46,753 bases of DNA, taken from assembly GCA_017540565.1 (NCBI GenBank), contig JAFYAU010000045.1, positions 1 to 46,753 on the forward strand. Direction: 5' to 3'. Made by a program: the position numbers and the translations under genes. Below the pieces are notes generated by a model. The model ran no database searches. It was given only the letters and a program-made list of their open reading frames with translations, and was not told the DNA's origin. This DNA comes from Oscillospiraceae bacterium. Lineage in GTDB: Bacteria; Bacillota; Clostridia; Oscillospirales; Oscillospiraceae. This document shows positions 39,764 through 46,753 of this stretch, in pieces (within the stretch, counting starts at the first letter, position 1; each line of letters begins with the position of its first letter).

Positions 39764-41209
39764 CTAACTGGGTCCGCTCCCAGAGGGAGCGGGACGCCGA
39801 TCATGAAATGCCCTGTCCAGCCACCGCCTGTCGGCCAGGCGGATCAGGAAGAGAATGCCACGGACGCCGATCTCGGCGGCCATGACGATCCATACGCCGG
39901 TGAGGCCGGAACGGGAAGCGGCGAGCAGGGAAAAGGGAAGGCGGATGAACCACATGGTGCCGAACCCCAGCAGGCCTGGAATCAGGGTATCCCCGGCGCC
40001 CCGCAGCGCCCCCGCCGCCACGATGGAGGCGGCGAACATGGGTTCCGCGAAGCACTGGATCCGGAGCACGCGGACCGCCAGCAGACGGATCTCCTCTACC
40101 GGAGTCAGCAGGCCGATGATCCACGGCGCGGCGAGATACATCAGAAACGACGTTACGGTCATGATCCCGATGCCGAGCAGACAGCTGTTCCAGGCCATCT
40201 TCCGGCAGACGCGTCTGTCTCCGGCGCCGACACACTGGCCCACGAGGGCGGCGGCCGCCGCGCTGATGCCGTAGCCCGGCATGTAGCACAGGCCCTCCAC
40301 GGTGACGGCGAAGGAATTGGCGGACAGCGCGATGCCGCCCAGCGGCGCGACGATGCGCGTGGAAACGACGTAGGCGCCCGTCATCATCACGGATTCGACG
40401 GCGACGGGCAGGGAAATGCGCGCGGCCCGGCGGATATCTCCCCCGGCCGGCCGGTGCCTTTCCCCGGCACGAAGCTTCAGGACGGGGGAGCGGAGAAGGA
40501 CCCTGAAGAGCAGGATGGCAGCCGTGACGGCGTGCGCCAAGGCGGTCCCGAGAGAGGCTCCGGCGACACCGAGACCGGCGCCGGGGACGCGGATGAGCGT
40601 GTTCAGGACGGTCAGATCCCGGGTCGGATAGATCAGAAGGAAGTTGAACACCACGTCCATCAGGCACATGACGGCGTACCAGAATCCGGGGCTTTTCATG
40701 TCTCCCGTGCTCTGCAGCATCCCGCTGCACAGCTCGCACAGCTGGAAGAAGGGAAGAGACAGGGCGAAGATGAGAAAATACGAGGAAGCGCCCCGGAGCA
40801 TGCCGCCGGAACCGCCCAGCCATATCGGGAGCCGGCCGCTGATCGCCGCGGCGAACGCTCCCAATAGGAGACTGAGTCCGAGACAGATGAGAAACGACGT
40901 ATGAAGAAGCGAGCGGGTGCGCCGGTGATCCCCGGCTCCGCAGCTCTGCGCCGCCTGCACTGTGAAACCCGCGTTCGCCGCCTGGCACACACCGTGGAAC
41001 AGCCAGGTACTGGACGCGATCAGCCCGATGGCGGAGGAGGCATCCGCTCCCAGGGAACCCACCATGCCCGCGTCAATATACTGCATGATGACGTTGGACA
41101 GCTGGGCGAGGATAGCCGGCAGGCTCATCCGGAGAGGCAGGGAGATCTGCTCTCTCACCGTAAGCGGGCTGTGCTCTCTGGTTTTCGTCAGTAGTGTTTC
41201 CGTGCTCAT
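39764..41209 (-). CDS. MATE family efflux transporter
   Basis: A 481-aa MATE protein: SLPAILAQLSNVIMQYIDAG at helix 1, then SLGADASSAIGLIASS and a second internal half from about residue 240. Not closely similar to the MATE protein at 4102 by eye, so an independent family member. The operon promoter lies at 41249-41277; the MFS gene follows by 10 nt. Confidence 0.9.
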   Translation of the reverse strand: MSTETLLTKTREHSPLTVREQISLPLRMSLPAILAQLSNVIMQYIDAGMVGSLGADASSAIGLIASSTWLFHGVCQAANAGFTVQAAQSCGAGDHRRTRSLLHTSFLICLGLSLLLGAFAAAISGRLPIWLGGSGGMLRGASSYFLIFALSLPFFQLCELCSGMLQSTGDMKSPGFWYAVMCLMDVVFNFLLIYPTRDLTVLNTLIRVPGAGLGVAGASLGTALAHAVTAAILLFRVLLRSPVLKLRAGERHRPAGGDIRRAARISLPVAVESVMMTGAYVVSTRIVAPLGGIALSANSFAVTVEGLCYMPGYGISAAAAALVGQCVGAGDRRVCRKMAWNSCLLGIGIMTVTSFLMYLAAPWIIGLLTPVEEIRLLAVRVLRIQCFAEPMFAASIVAAGALRGAGDTLIPGLLGFGTMWFIRLPFSLLAASRSGLTGVWIVMAAEIGVRGILFLIRLADRRWLDRAFHDRRPAPSGSGPS

Positions 41210-41248
41210 ATCTCTGCGGCCTTTCCGCTTCTTTGCGCAAGTACAGCA

Positions 41249-41277
41249 ATTATACCCGTATCACAGGGGAAAAACAA
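41249..41277 (-). promoter_or_regulatory. promoter of the MATE-MFS operon
   Basis: On the minus strand TTGTTT (41272-41277), 17-bp spacer, TATAAT (41249-41254). It abuts the divergent promoter at 41278. Confidence 0.7.
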
Positions 41278-41306
41278 TTGCTAACGACAGGTTTCTGGGG
41301 TATAGT
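41278..41306 (+). promoter_or_regulatory. promoter of the small membrane protein
   Basis: TTGCTA (41278-41283), 17-bp spacer, TATAGT (41301-41306). The predicted transcript begins almost at the ribosome binding site. Confidence 0.65.
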
Positions 41307-41327
41307 GGAGAAAAGGAGGCGATCCGG

Positions 41328-41762
41328 GTGGATGAGACCGTAAGACTGATGAAAAAGCAGCTGTTCTGGTCCAGGCTGACGGCGCTGCTGTTCGCCGTCA
41401 TGACAGTGCTCCTGGTCATCGCGCTGATCCTGTTCGGCAGTTTCCTCCGGCAGGCGGGAGATCTTGTGGCGAAGGCCGATCAGATCGCCGTACAGCTGGA
41501 CGCGACGGCTTCCCAGCTGAAAGACGTGGACTGGGAGTCGGTGGGGAAAAACCTCGAAACGATCTCCAACGACCTGTCTGCGGTGGACTGGCTGGGTCTC
41601 ACGGAAGATATAAGTGAGATGACGGCGGAGGCGGAAAACAGCCTTCAGATCGCCCAGAAGGCGATCACCGATCTGGATATCGACACGCTGAACGAGGCGA
41701 TCACCGAGCTGAGGGACGTGATACGGCCCCTGGCCAATCTGGTGAACCGCTTCTCCAACTGA
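41328..41762 (+). CDS. single-pass membrane protein with coiled coil
   Basis: A 144-aa protein. One transmembrane helix (about 19-43, LTALLFAVMTVLLVIALILFG) is followed by a long acidic amphipathic helix with regular heptads (45-140), likely an extracytoplasmic or cytosolic coiled coil. Translation begins at GTG 41328 with AAAAGGAGG 8 nt before. The longer reading frame back to 40962 overlaps the opposite-strand MATE gene and is rejected. No function known. Confidence 0.75.
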   Translation: MDETVRLMKKQLFWSRLTALLFAVMTVLLVIALILFGSFLRQAGDLVAKADQIAVQLDATASQLKDVDWESVGKNLETISNDLSAVDWLGLTEDISEMTAEAENSLQIAQKAITDLDIDTLNEAITELRDVIRPLANLVNRFSN

Positions 41763-41783
41763 ATCAGGGAACAGAAGAGGACA

Positions 41784-41818
41784 ACGGAGTTCCGGCGGGA
41801 CCGGAACTCCGTTTCTTT
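41784..41818. terminator. bidirectional terminator
   Basis: ACGGAGTTCCGG pairs with CCGGAACTCCGT, then a T-rich run on the plus strand. Lies between convergent genes. Confidence 0.8.
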
Positions 41819-42605
41819 ATCTGTCTCTGTACAGGTGGTCGATCTCCTCCTGCAGGCTGAGGGGCATGCTGCGGGGACCGCGGACCGTGGTGACGCCGTG
41901 CTCTCTCATCAGCGGGAGGCCGACGGGGGGATCCTTGTATTCCTGCAGGACACGGAGGCGCATTAGCTTCTTTACCGTTACATGCTCGTCCCTGTAATCG
42001 TCGGGGATGCTCACCTCGACAGCCTCGCATTTGAACCGGATGGCGGATACCGGCGCGGCGACATATACGTATACGGTGTCTCCGACTTCTACACAGCTGC
42101 TCTGCTTGAACAGGAAGCATCCGTCCTCGTCCGGGCGGAGGATCTCCTCCAGATCGAACCACCGCGGATTGGCGGGGACGATCCACCGGGAGATGCGGAA
42201 ATGACCGGAGGAGCGGGCCTTCGTTTTCGAAGATGTCAGCTGATAGCTCATGTCCAGAAGAGCAAGAAGGGTATCGTCCGGGACGGTGCCGTCGAGGACG
42301 ACGGAGATCCAGCTGGACCGGCTCATGTGATAGGCGGGGAAGATGCCGGGTTCCCGGATCAGAGAACCCATCATCAGCGGACTGTTCTTCAGGTTCACGA
42401 CGTCTACGAAGCCCGTACCGCCCGGTTCGAGCCTGTCCCGCGGGATATGCATGATCAGAGCAAACCATTTGCGGCTGACACTGTGGCGGAGAACGGTGGT
42501 GACGCTGTCTCCGGAAAACGGGTGATCGCCCTCGACGCCGTAGGCGTCCGCGGCGGCCAGGAGAAGGCGCTCCTTCTGGGAGGAGGTTCGTTTCCTTGTT
42601 CTCAT
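41817..42605 (-). CDS. MmcQ/YjbR-like protein with a PUA/EVE-like C-terminal half
   Basis: A 262-aa two-part protein. The N-terminal part (about 15-125) resembles YjbR/MmcQ: HPFSGDSVTTVLRHSVSRKWFALIM, VVNLKNSPLMMGSL and PAYHMSRSSWISVVLDG (in parts). The C-terminal part (about 130-250) reads RWIVPANPRWFDLEEIL, CVEVGDTVYVYVAAP, which has the look of an EVE/PUA-like domain for modified nucleotides. It lies 10 nt downstream of the DUF3783 gene, so one operon. The function is unknown; the fusion hints at nucleic acid binding. Confidence 0.78.
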   Translation of the reverse strand: MRTRKRTSSQKERLLLAAADAYGVEGDHPFSGDSVTTVLRHSVSRKWFALIMHIPRDRLEPGGTGFVDVVNLKNSPLMMGSLIREPGIFPAYHMSRSSWISVVLDGTVPDDTLLALLDMSYQLTSSKTKARSSGHFRISRWIVPANPRWFDLEEILRPDEDGCFLFKQSSCVEVGDTVYVYVAAPVSAIRFKCEAVEVSIPDDYRDEHVTVKKLMRLRVLQEYKDPPVGLPLMREHGVTTVRGPRSMPLSLQEEIDHLYRDR

Positions 42606-42615
42606 GGGATCTTCC

Positions 42616-42990
42616 TCATCTGCTGAAATTGGCGTGTTCCCGCTGGAGCTGCGCCGTCAGTTCGACCAGCGTCCAGGAGCAGTTGAAGGGAGTGACCACG
42701 GCTTTCAGGGGAATGGGGGAGATCTTTTCCTGCCGGTATTTCTTCAGGAAGGTGTCGAGGGTGCGGTCTTTCAGGCCGTTGAACAGCATCAGCTCCGGCT
42801 GCACGTACAGCGCGGGGAGCGGAGCGGCGGCGCCGAGCGGGAATTTGTAGTCCCCGGAGATGACGGAGGCCACCGAGAAACGAAGATCGCCGATGGTGAG
42901 TCGGCGGAAGCCGACGCCGAGCGAGGAGCAGAGTTCCTCGATCTTCTGCGCTTTTTCCCTGTCTGTCGTGAACACCAGGACCTGTTCCAT
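42616..42990 (-). CDS. DUF3783 family protein
   Basis: A 124-aa protein matching DUF3783: EQVLVFTTDREKAQKIEELC near the N-terminus and PELMLFNGLKDRTLDTFLKKYR with the C-terminal PLKAVVTPFN block. Family function unknown. It is the first gene of the operon, preceded by AGGGAGG. Confidence 0.8.
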   Translation of the reverse strand: MEQVLVFTTDREKAQKIEELCSSLGVGFRRLTIGDLRFSVASVISGDYKFPLGAAAPLPALYVQPELMLFNGLKDRTLDTFLKKYRQEKISPIPLKAVVTPFNCSWTLVELTAQLQREHANFSR

Positions 42991-43019
42991 GATAGGACCT
43001 CCCTGCTTGATTTGCTGTT

Positions 43020-43025
43020 ATTATA
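43020..43025 (-). promoter_or_regulatory. -10 box ahead of the DUF3783 operon
   Basis: A TATAAT on the minus strand, 30 bp before the start. The -35 is poor and lies in the T-rich tail of the pta terminator. Confidence 0.45.
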
Positions 43026-43054
43026 TGCCCCGCGGGGAGAAAAGAAAAGAGAGA

Positions 43055-43089
43055 ACCGGCCGGCCCTCAGCGAGAGAGGACCGGCCGGT
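43055..43089 (-). terminator. terminator of pta
   Basis: ACCGGCCGG pairs with CCGGCCGGT around a 17-nt loop, followed on the minus strand by TCTCTCTTTTCTTTTCTC. Confidence 0.8.
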
Positions 43090-43112
43090 GAACTGTCCGG
43101 ATGCGGCAGGCC

Positions 43113-44123
43113 TCAGGCCATGCCGGCGGTAATGATGGCCATCTTATAGACCTCGTCGGCGACGCAGCCGCGGCTGAGGTCGTTGATGGGAGCGTTCAGG
43201 CCCTGCAGAATGGGACCGTAGGCTTCGAAGCCGCCCAGACGCTGGGCAATCTTGTAGCCGATGTTGCCGGCCTCGATGCAGGGGAAGATGAAGGTGTTGG
43301 CGTGGCCGGCCACGGCGGAGCCGGGGAACTTCAGCTGACCGACGACCGGAGAAACGGCGGCGTCGAACTGCATCTCACCGTCGATGGCCAGATCGGGGGC
43401 CATCTCCTTCGCCTTGGCGGTCGCTTCCTGGCTAAGACCGACGGTGGCGCCCTTGCCGGAACCCTTGGTGGAGAAGCTCAGCATGGCGACTTTGGGATCG
43501 ATGCCGAAGAACTCGGCGGTGCGGGCGGACTCGATGGCCACTTCAGCCAGCTTCTCGGCGGCGGAAACGGTCACGTTGCCCTCTTTGTCCACCGTGTCCT
43601 CATAGGAGATGTTGATGGCGCAGTCGGCCATGCAGTATTTCTCGGGACCGTCGGCGGTCTCCCTGTAAAGAATAATGGAGGAGGAGACCAGATGCGCGCC
43701 CTTCTTCGTCTTCACCAGCTGCAGGGCGGGACGCACGGTATCCGCCGTGGAGTAGGTGGCGCCGCCCAGCAGAGCGTCGGCCTTGCCCATTTTGACGAGC
43801 ATCGTGCCGAAATAGTTGCCCTTGCTCAGAGCGGCGCGGCACTCGTCAGCGGTCATCTTGCCCTTGCGGAGCTCGACCATCTTTTCAACCATTTCATCCA
43901 TGCCGTCATAGGTGAGGGGATCGATGAATGTGGCCTTGGAAACGTCGTAACCGCCCTTTTCGGCGGCAGCTTTCACTTCGTCGACGTTGCCGATCAGGAT
44001 GACGTCCATCAGGTCCTCTTTCAGAAGACGCGCGGCGGCGTCCAGGATGCGGGCGTCCGGCCCTTCCGTGAACACAATCGTGCGGCGTGTGGCCTTCAGA
44101 GCGTCCAGAAGCTTTGTAAACAT
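43113..44123 (-). CDS. pta: Phosphate acetyltransferase
   Basis: A 336-aa single-domain Pta. It converts acetyl-CoA and phosphate to acetyl phosphate and CoA in fermentative acetate and ATP formation. Supporting segments: VFTEGPDARILDAAARLL, LLGGATYSTADTVRPALQ, SFSTKGSGKG and the C-terminal GLNAPINDLSRGCVADEVY (in parts). The length fits the short bacterial Pta without the N-terminal DRTGG domain. No ackA gene is adjacent within the window. AGGAGG precedes the start, and a 5' leader hairpin (GGGCAG/CTGCCC) is present. Confidence 0.95.
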   Translation of the reverse strand: MFTKLLDALKATRRTIVFTEGPDARILDAAARLLKEDLMDVILIGNVDEVKAAAEKGGYDVSKATFIDPLTYDGMDEMVEKMVELRKGKMTADECRAALSKGNYFGTMLVKMGKADALLGGATYSTADTVRPALQLVKTKKGAHLVSSSIILYRETADGPEKYCMADCAINISYEDTVDKEGNVTVSAAEKLAEVAIESARTAEFFGIDPKVAMLSFSTKGSGKGATVGLSQEATAKAKEMAPDLAIDGEMQFDAAVSPVVGQLKFPGSAVAGHANTFIFPCIEAGNIGYKIAQRLGGFEAYGPILQGLNAPINDLSRGCVADEVYKMAIITAGMA

Positions 44124-44175
44124 GGGAATTACCTCCTATACTTGGGCAGCGGCTGCCCTTTTTTACCAAAACATT

Positions 44176-44204
44176 ATTATACTCTTACTGACCGCGTCCT
44201 ACAA
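44176..44204 (-). promoter_or_regulatory. promoter of pta
   Basis: On the minus strand TTGTAG (44199-44204), 17-bp spacer, TATAAT (44176-44181). Confidence 0.65.
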
Positions 44205-44243
44205 GAAAAAAGTGAAAAAGCATCTGCCGGATGAAATCGGCGG

Positions 44244-44272
44244 TTGGCGAAGCGGCGGGGTTATGGTAGAAT
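44244..44272 (+). promoter_or_regulatory. promoter of the tRNA deacylase gene
   Basis: TTGGCG (44244-44249), 17-bp spacer, TAGAAT (44267-44272). Confidence 0.5.
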
Positions 44273-44304
44273 ACCGCATGCAGATAGCAAGGAGGCGCGA
44301 TGTC

Positions 44305-44862
44305 ATGGCGTGGGTGCTTGAAAAGGGAAGTCCGGCGGACGATTCCGGCCGGCTGGAGAAGGAGAGACGCTGTTACCGGCTGCTGGACGGCCTGGGACTG
44401 GAATACTGGCGGTGCGACCATCCGGACGCCAACGCCGACACGATGGAGGACTGCCTTGTCATCGACGCCGTGCTGGAGGCGGCCGTCTGCAAGAACCTGT
44501 TTCTGTGCAACCGGCAGCACACGGCGTTCTATCTTCTTATGATGCCGGGGGACAAGCCGTTCAAAACGAAGGAACTATCCGGACAGCTGGGTTGCGCGAG
44601 GCTCAGCTTTGCCGGTCCGGAGGAAATGGAACGGTATCTGGATATTACACCGGGTTCCGTCAGCATCCTGGGTCTGATGAATGACACCGGACACGCGGTG
44701 CAGCTGCTGGTGGACGAAGACGTACTCCGCGAGGAATACGTGGGATGTCATCCGTGCATCAACACCTCGAGCCTGAAGCTGAAGGGGGCCGACATGTTCG
44801 GACCGGTGCTCAGAGCCATGGACCATGACCTGATCGCCGTGCATCTGACCGGCGAAGGATAG
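44305..44862 (+). CDS. YbaK/EbsC-family aminoacyl-tRNA deacylase (PrdX/ProX-like)
   Basis: A 185-aa protein of the YbaK/ProRS-associated editing family, which clears mischarged tRNA such as Ala-tRNA(Pro). It has the family lysine in AAVCKNLFLCNRQH, then LRLSF-like CARLSFAGPEEMERYLDITPG and the GSVSILGLMND segment with its conserved glycine. ATG 44305 follows AAGGAGGCG. It is the free-standing form, not fused to ProRS. Confidence 0.87.
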   Translation: MAWVLEKGSPADDSGRLEKERRCYRLLDGLGLEYWRCDHPDANADTMEDCLVIDAVLEAAVCKNLFLCNRQHTAFYLLMMPGDKPFKTKELSGQLGCARLSFAGPEEMERYLDITPGSVSILGLMNDTGHAVQLLVDEDVLREEYVGCHPCINTSSLKLKGADMFGPVLRAMDHDLIAVHLTGEG

Positions 44863-44878
44863 GAGAGAAAACAGTACG

Positions 44879-44918
44879 CCGCCGTTCCGGTTGTCACACC
44901 GGAACGGCGGCGGTTTTT
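44879..44918 (+). terminator. strong terminator after the deacylase gene
   Basis: A perfect 13-bp stem CCGCCGTTCCGGT/ACCGGAACGGCGG, followed by CGG and five T. Confidence 0.88.
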
Positions 44919-44931
44919 ACGGCCGGTTCGG

Positions 44932-46425
44932 TTATTCCTCTGCCAGAGCACGGCCGCACAGATATCCCCAGGTCAGGCAGCGGCCCAGATCGTTGCCGGG
45001 GATGGAGAGCGGATAATCCACGGCGTAGATGCTTCCGGAGGCATTGCCCACCGCATACAGGCCGGGGACCGGCGCCTTCTTTTCGTCCAGTACCCGAAGT
45101 TTTGTATCTATGGTGAGGCCGCCGGGAATGGTCAGCAGGGAGGGACCGAATTTCACGGCATAGTACGGGGGCTTGCAGACGGCCGTCATCAGCTCCCGGC
45201 GCTTGCCGTAATCGGTATCGTGTCCCTGATAGACAAGCTGGTTGTAGCGCTCCACCGTGGCGAGGAACACGTCCTCAGGGACGCCGATCTTTCCGGCAAG
45301 CTCTTCCAGAGTGTCAGCCTGCCAGGAGACCTTGCCCTCCTTGATCTCCTGATTCAGGAAATACTCCGCGTGGTCGGTGGAGAACGGCGTGTCGATGTCC
45401 CTCAGGACCCAGTCCCAGAACATGCCGCCGCCGTAGGCCATGCTGTCGGCGACCTCCTGTTTCCATTTGGAGTCCATGATGGCGTACCCCCAGGGGTGCT
45501 CCGGATCCTGGTTCCAGGTGTAGCAGCTGCGGTTCTGGGGGCTCGCGTCCTCGTTCATGTAGCGCCGTCCGGACTGGTTCACGGACAGGAAGAAGAACAT
45601 GTGCTGTCCGAACGCCATGGTGTGGGTCATGCAGGGGAAGGGAGTATCCTGAAGACGGCCGCCGGCCCAGACGCCCATCCGGTGCCCGTCGCCGGTGTTG
45701 CGGCCGACGGGGGTATACAGGTCATTGTTGACGTGCAGCCCTTCCGGAGCCAGATCCGCCGTCATCTCCTTGTTGCCGGAGATGTCGCCGGTGGCAAGGA
45801 CCACGCCCTTGACCGCGCGGAACCGGGCGTAGCCTTCCGTCCCGTTGGCGATGACGGCCGTGACGCGGCCGCCGGTCTTTTCCAGCTGCAGGGCGGGGGT
45901 GTTGTAGAATACCTGAACGCCCTTTTCAAGCGCCAGGTCGAGCATCAGTTTCACCACGGCATTGACGCCGCCCTCGAACTGATGGGTCCCAGGGAACTCA
46001 CGGTAGGACCAGCCGCGGTAGTAACCGGTGTTGATGGACGAGGCGATGCCGGCGGCATCGGTCTTGTCCAGCAGCCAGTTCATGGCTTCCTCGCTGCGGT
46101 TGAGGTAGTTCTGCAGCACATCCTCGTCCGCCCGGTAAGTGGAGATGCGGATAAATTCCCTGCGCAGTTCGTCGATATCGTTCACAATGCCTCGTTCACG
46201 CATCAGACGGGAATTGGAGACGCCGATATGCAGGCCTCGGGCGGCAAAGTCCCGGCCTTTCTCCAGAATGATGACGGAAAGGCCCTGTTCGGCGGCGCTG
46301 AGGGCAGCGGTGATCCCGGAAAAACCGGCGCCGCAGACGACCACGTCGGCCGTCATGTCAGATACGATATTTTCTTCGGGCACCGGGACGGGGGGCTGAG
46401 CCCAGCGATAGGGATATTTTGTCAT
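44932..46425 (-). CDS. FAD-dependent oxidoreductase (fumarate reductase flavoprotein-like)
   Basis: A 497-aa protein of the FAD_binding_2 class. The dinucleotide site VVVCGAGFSGITAALSAAEQ (about 28-47) is followed by IILEKG. The C-terminus has YAVGNASGSIYAVDYPLSIPGNDLG, the second FAD contact. No N-terminal Tat signal or FMN-binding domain is seen, unlike respiratory fumarate reductases. It probably reduces an unsaturated carbonyl or similar substrate in the cytosol; which one is unknown. AAGGAG precedes the start. Confidence 0.87.
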   Translation of the reverse strand: MTKYPYRWAQPPVPVPEENIVSDMTADVVVCGAGFSGITAALSAAEQGLSVIILEKGRDFAARGLHIGVSNSRLMRERGIVNDIDELRREFIRISTYRADEDVLQNYLNRSEEAMNWLLDKTDAAGIASSINTGYYRGWSYREFPGTHQFEGGVNAVVKLMLDLALEKGVQVFYNTPALQLEKTGGRVTAVIANGTEGYARFRAVKGVVLATGDISGNKEMTADLAPEGLHVNNDLYTPVGRNTGDGHRMGVWAGGRLQDTPFPCMTHTMAFGQHMFFFLSVNQSGRRYMNEDASPQNRSCYTWNQDPEHPWGYAIMDSKWKQEVADSMAYGGGMFWDWVLRDIDTPFSTDHAEYFLNQEIKEGKVSWQADTLEELAGKIGVPEDVFLATVERYNQLVYQGHDTDYGKRRELMTAVCKPPYYAVKFGPSLLTIPGGLTIDTKLRVLDEKKAPVPGLYAVGNASGSIYAVDYPLSIPGNDLGRCLTWGYLCGRALAEE

Positions 46426-46454
46426 GACATCGACACTCCTTATGGTTTTTTCTC

Positions 46455-46460
46455 ATTATA
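46455..46460 (-). promoter_or_regulatory. -10 box of the FAD reductase gene
   Basis: A TATAAT on the minus strand, 30 bp ahead of the start codon; no consensus -35. Confidence 0.45.
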
Positions 46461-46598
46461 TCATAATACCCGGCATCTGCCTACATGAAGAATCTGCATT
46501 TGTTTTCCATCGGAGATGATCACAGTGTAAAATAGATGTAGGAAAAAAAAGGGAAAGATCTCGAAATATGGTTAAATAAGTATGCCAACCACAATAAC

Positions 46599-46642
46599 CA
46601 AGACCTGCTAACAAAAGTCAAGATCTGCTAAGAAAAGTCAAG
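46599..46642 (+). repeat. two 20-bp tandem repeats in the AT-rich right end
   Basis: CAAGACCTGCTAACAAAAGT and CAAGATCTGCTAAGAAAAGT (46599-46618, 46619-46638), then a CAAG start of a third. They lie in the 328-nt terminal gap (46426-46753), which otherwise contains only an imperfect stem (GACCGT 46689 / ACGGTC 46717) and no visible gene. Confidence 0.75.
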
Positions 46643-46753
46643 TAAATAAATAGATTCTTGAGCGAGTGAAAAAGAGTATAACAAACCAGACCGTTAAGCG
46701 CCCAGTTTTCAAAGCGACGGTCGGCCTAAGGCTATTGTAGCGAATCAGATACC

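Noticed and set aside
38455..39885. 476-codon plus-strand ORF
   Set aside because: It lies opposite the MFS transporter gene; its low-complexity Gly/Asp/His-rich translation is typical of antisense frames in GC-rich DNA.
45220..46488. 422-codon plus-strand ORF
   Set aside because: Antisense to the FAD reductase, whose motifs are clear.
46599..46642. CRISPR array
   Set aside because: Units are directly adjacent with no spacers and only about two copies.

Overview
The window is chromosomal DNA of a GC-rich Bacillota, most likely a gut-type Clostridia. The pointers are strong AGGAGG ribosome binding sites, sigma-A-like promoters, MATE exporters, Pta, a YgiQ radical SAM protein, and a siphophage-type prophage with DUF4355 scaffold, DUF5361 and DUF859 proteins. 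The species cannot be named from the sequence. Two chromosomal arms (1-5758 and 36383-46753) flank one apparently complete prophage of about 30.6 kb (5759-36382).

Left arm: the 5' end of an IS1182-type transposase cut by the window edge, a divergent PurN-like formyltransferase, YgiQ, a DUF2156 protein, a MATE exporter, then tRNA-Ser(TGA) and tRNA-Ser(GCT) behind one promoter. Right arm: a metallophosphoesterase, a patatin-like lipase, a MATE-MFS transporter operon, a small membrane protein, a DUF3783 plus YjbR/EVE-like pair, phosphate acetyltransferase, a YbaK-type tRNA deacylase and an FAD-dependent reductase. Most of these units are bounded by visible hairpin terminators.

The prophage uses the 3' end of tRNA-Ser(GCT) as its attachment site. 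A 29-bp direct repeat marks attL and attR, and candidate integrase arm sites lie beside both. The order is: tyrosine integrase; a HigB-HigA-SecB-like toxin-antitoxin-chaperone cassette with its own promoter and operator; a CI/Cro-type switch with four related operator boxes; small early genes; an HUH (ORF2/G2P-like) replication protein; an ArpU/RinA-like late regulator; HNH, TerS and TerL; portal; a MuF minor capsid protein; a glycosyltransferase-like cargo gene; scaffold and major capsid; connectors; tail genes including a -1 frameshifted G/GT pair; tape measure, Dit, Tal and fibre genes; holin; amidase-LysM endolysin. Convergent, overlapping gene ends suggest the late genes form one long transcription unit.

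The most interesting system is a pair of MuF capsid proteins that act as carriers for polymorphic toxins. The first, at the normal position next to the portal gene, ends in a CdiA-type nuclease-like domain. The second lies after the endolysin and a strong terminator, directly inside attR. It repeats the first 214 residues at about 86% identity (hand count), then switches at a shared KRAAYAK motif to an unrelated AT-rich C-terminus with a caspase-like His-Gly/Cys signature, followed by an overlapping small gene that could encode immunity. This looks like a two-cassette, Rhs/CdiA-like toxin-exchange system inside a temperate phage.
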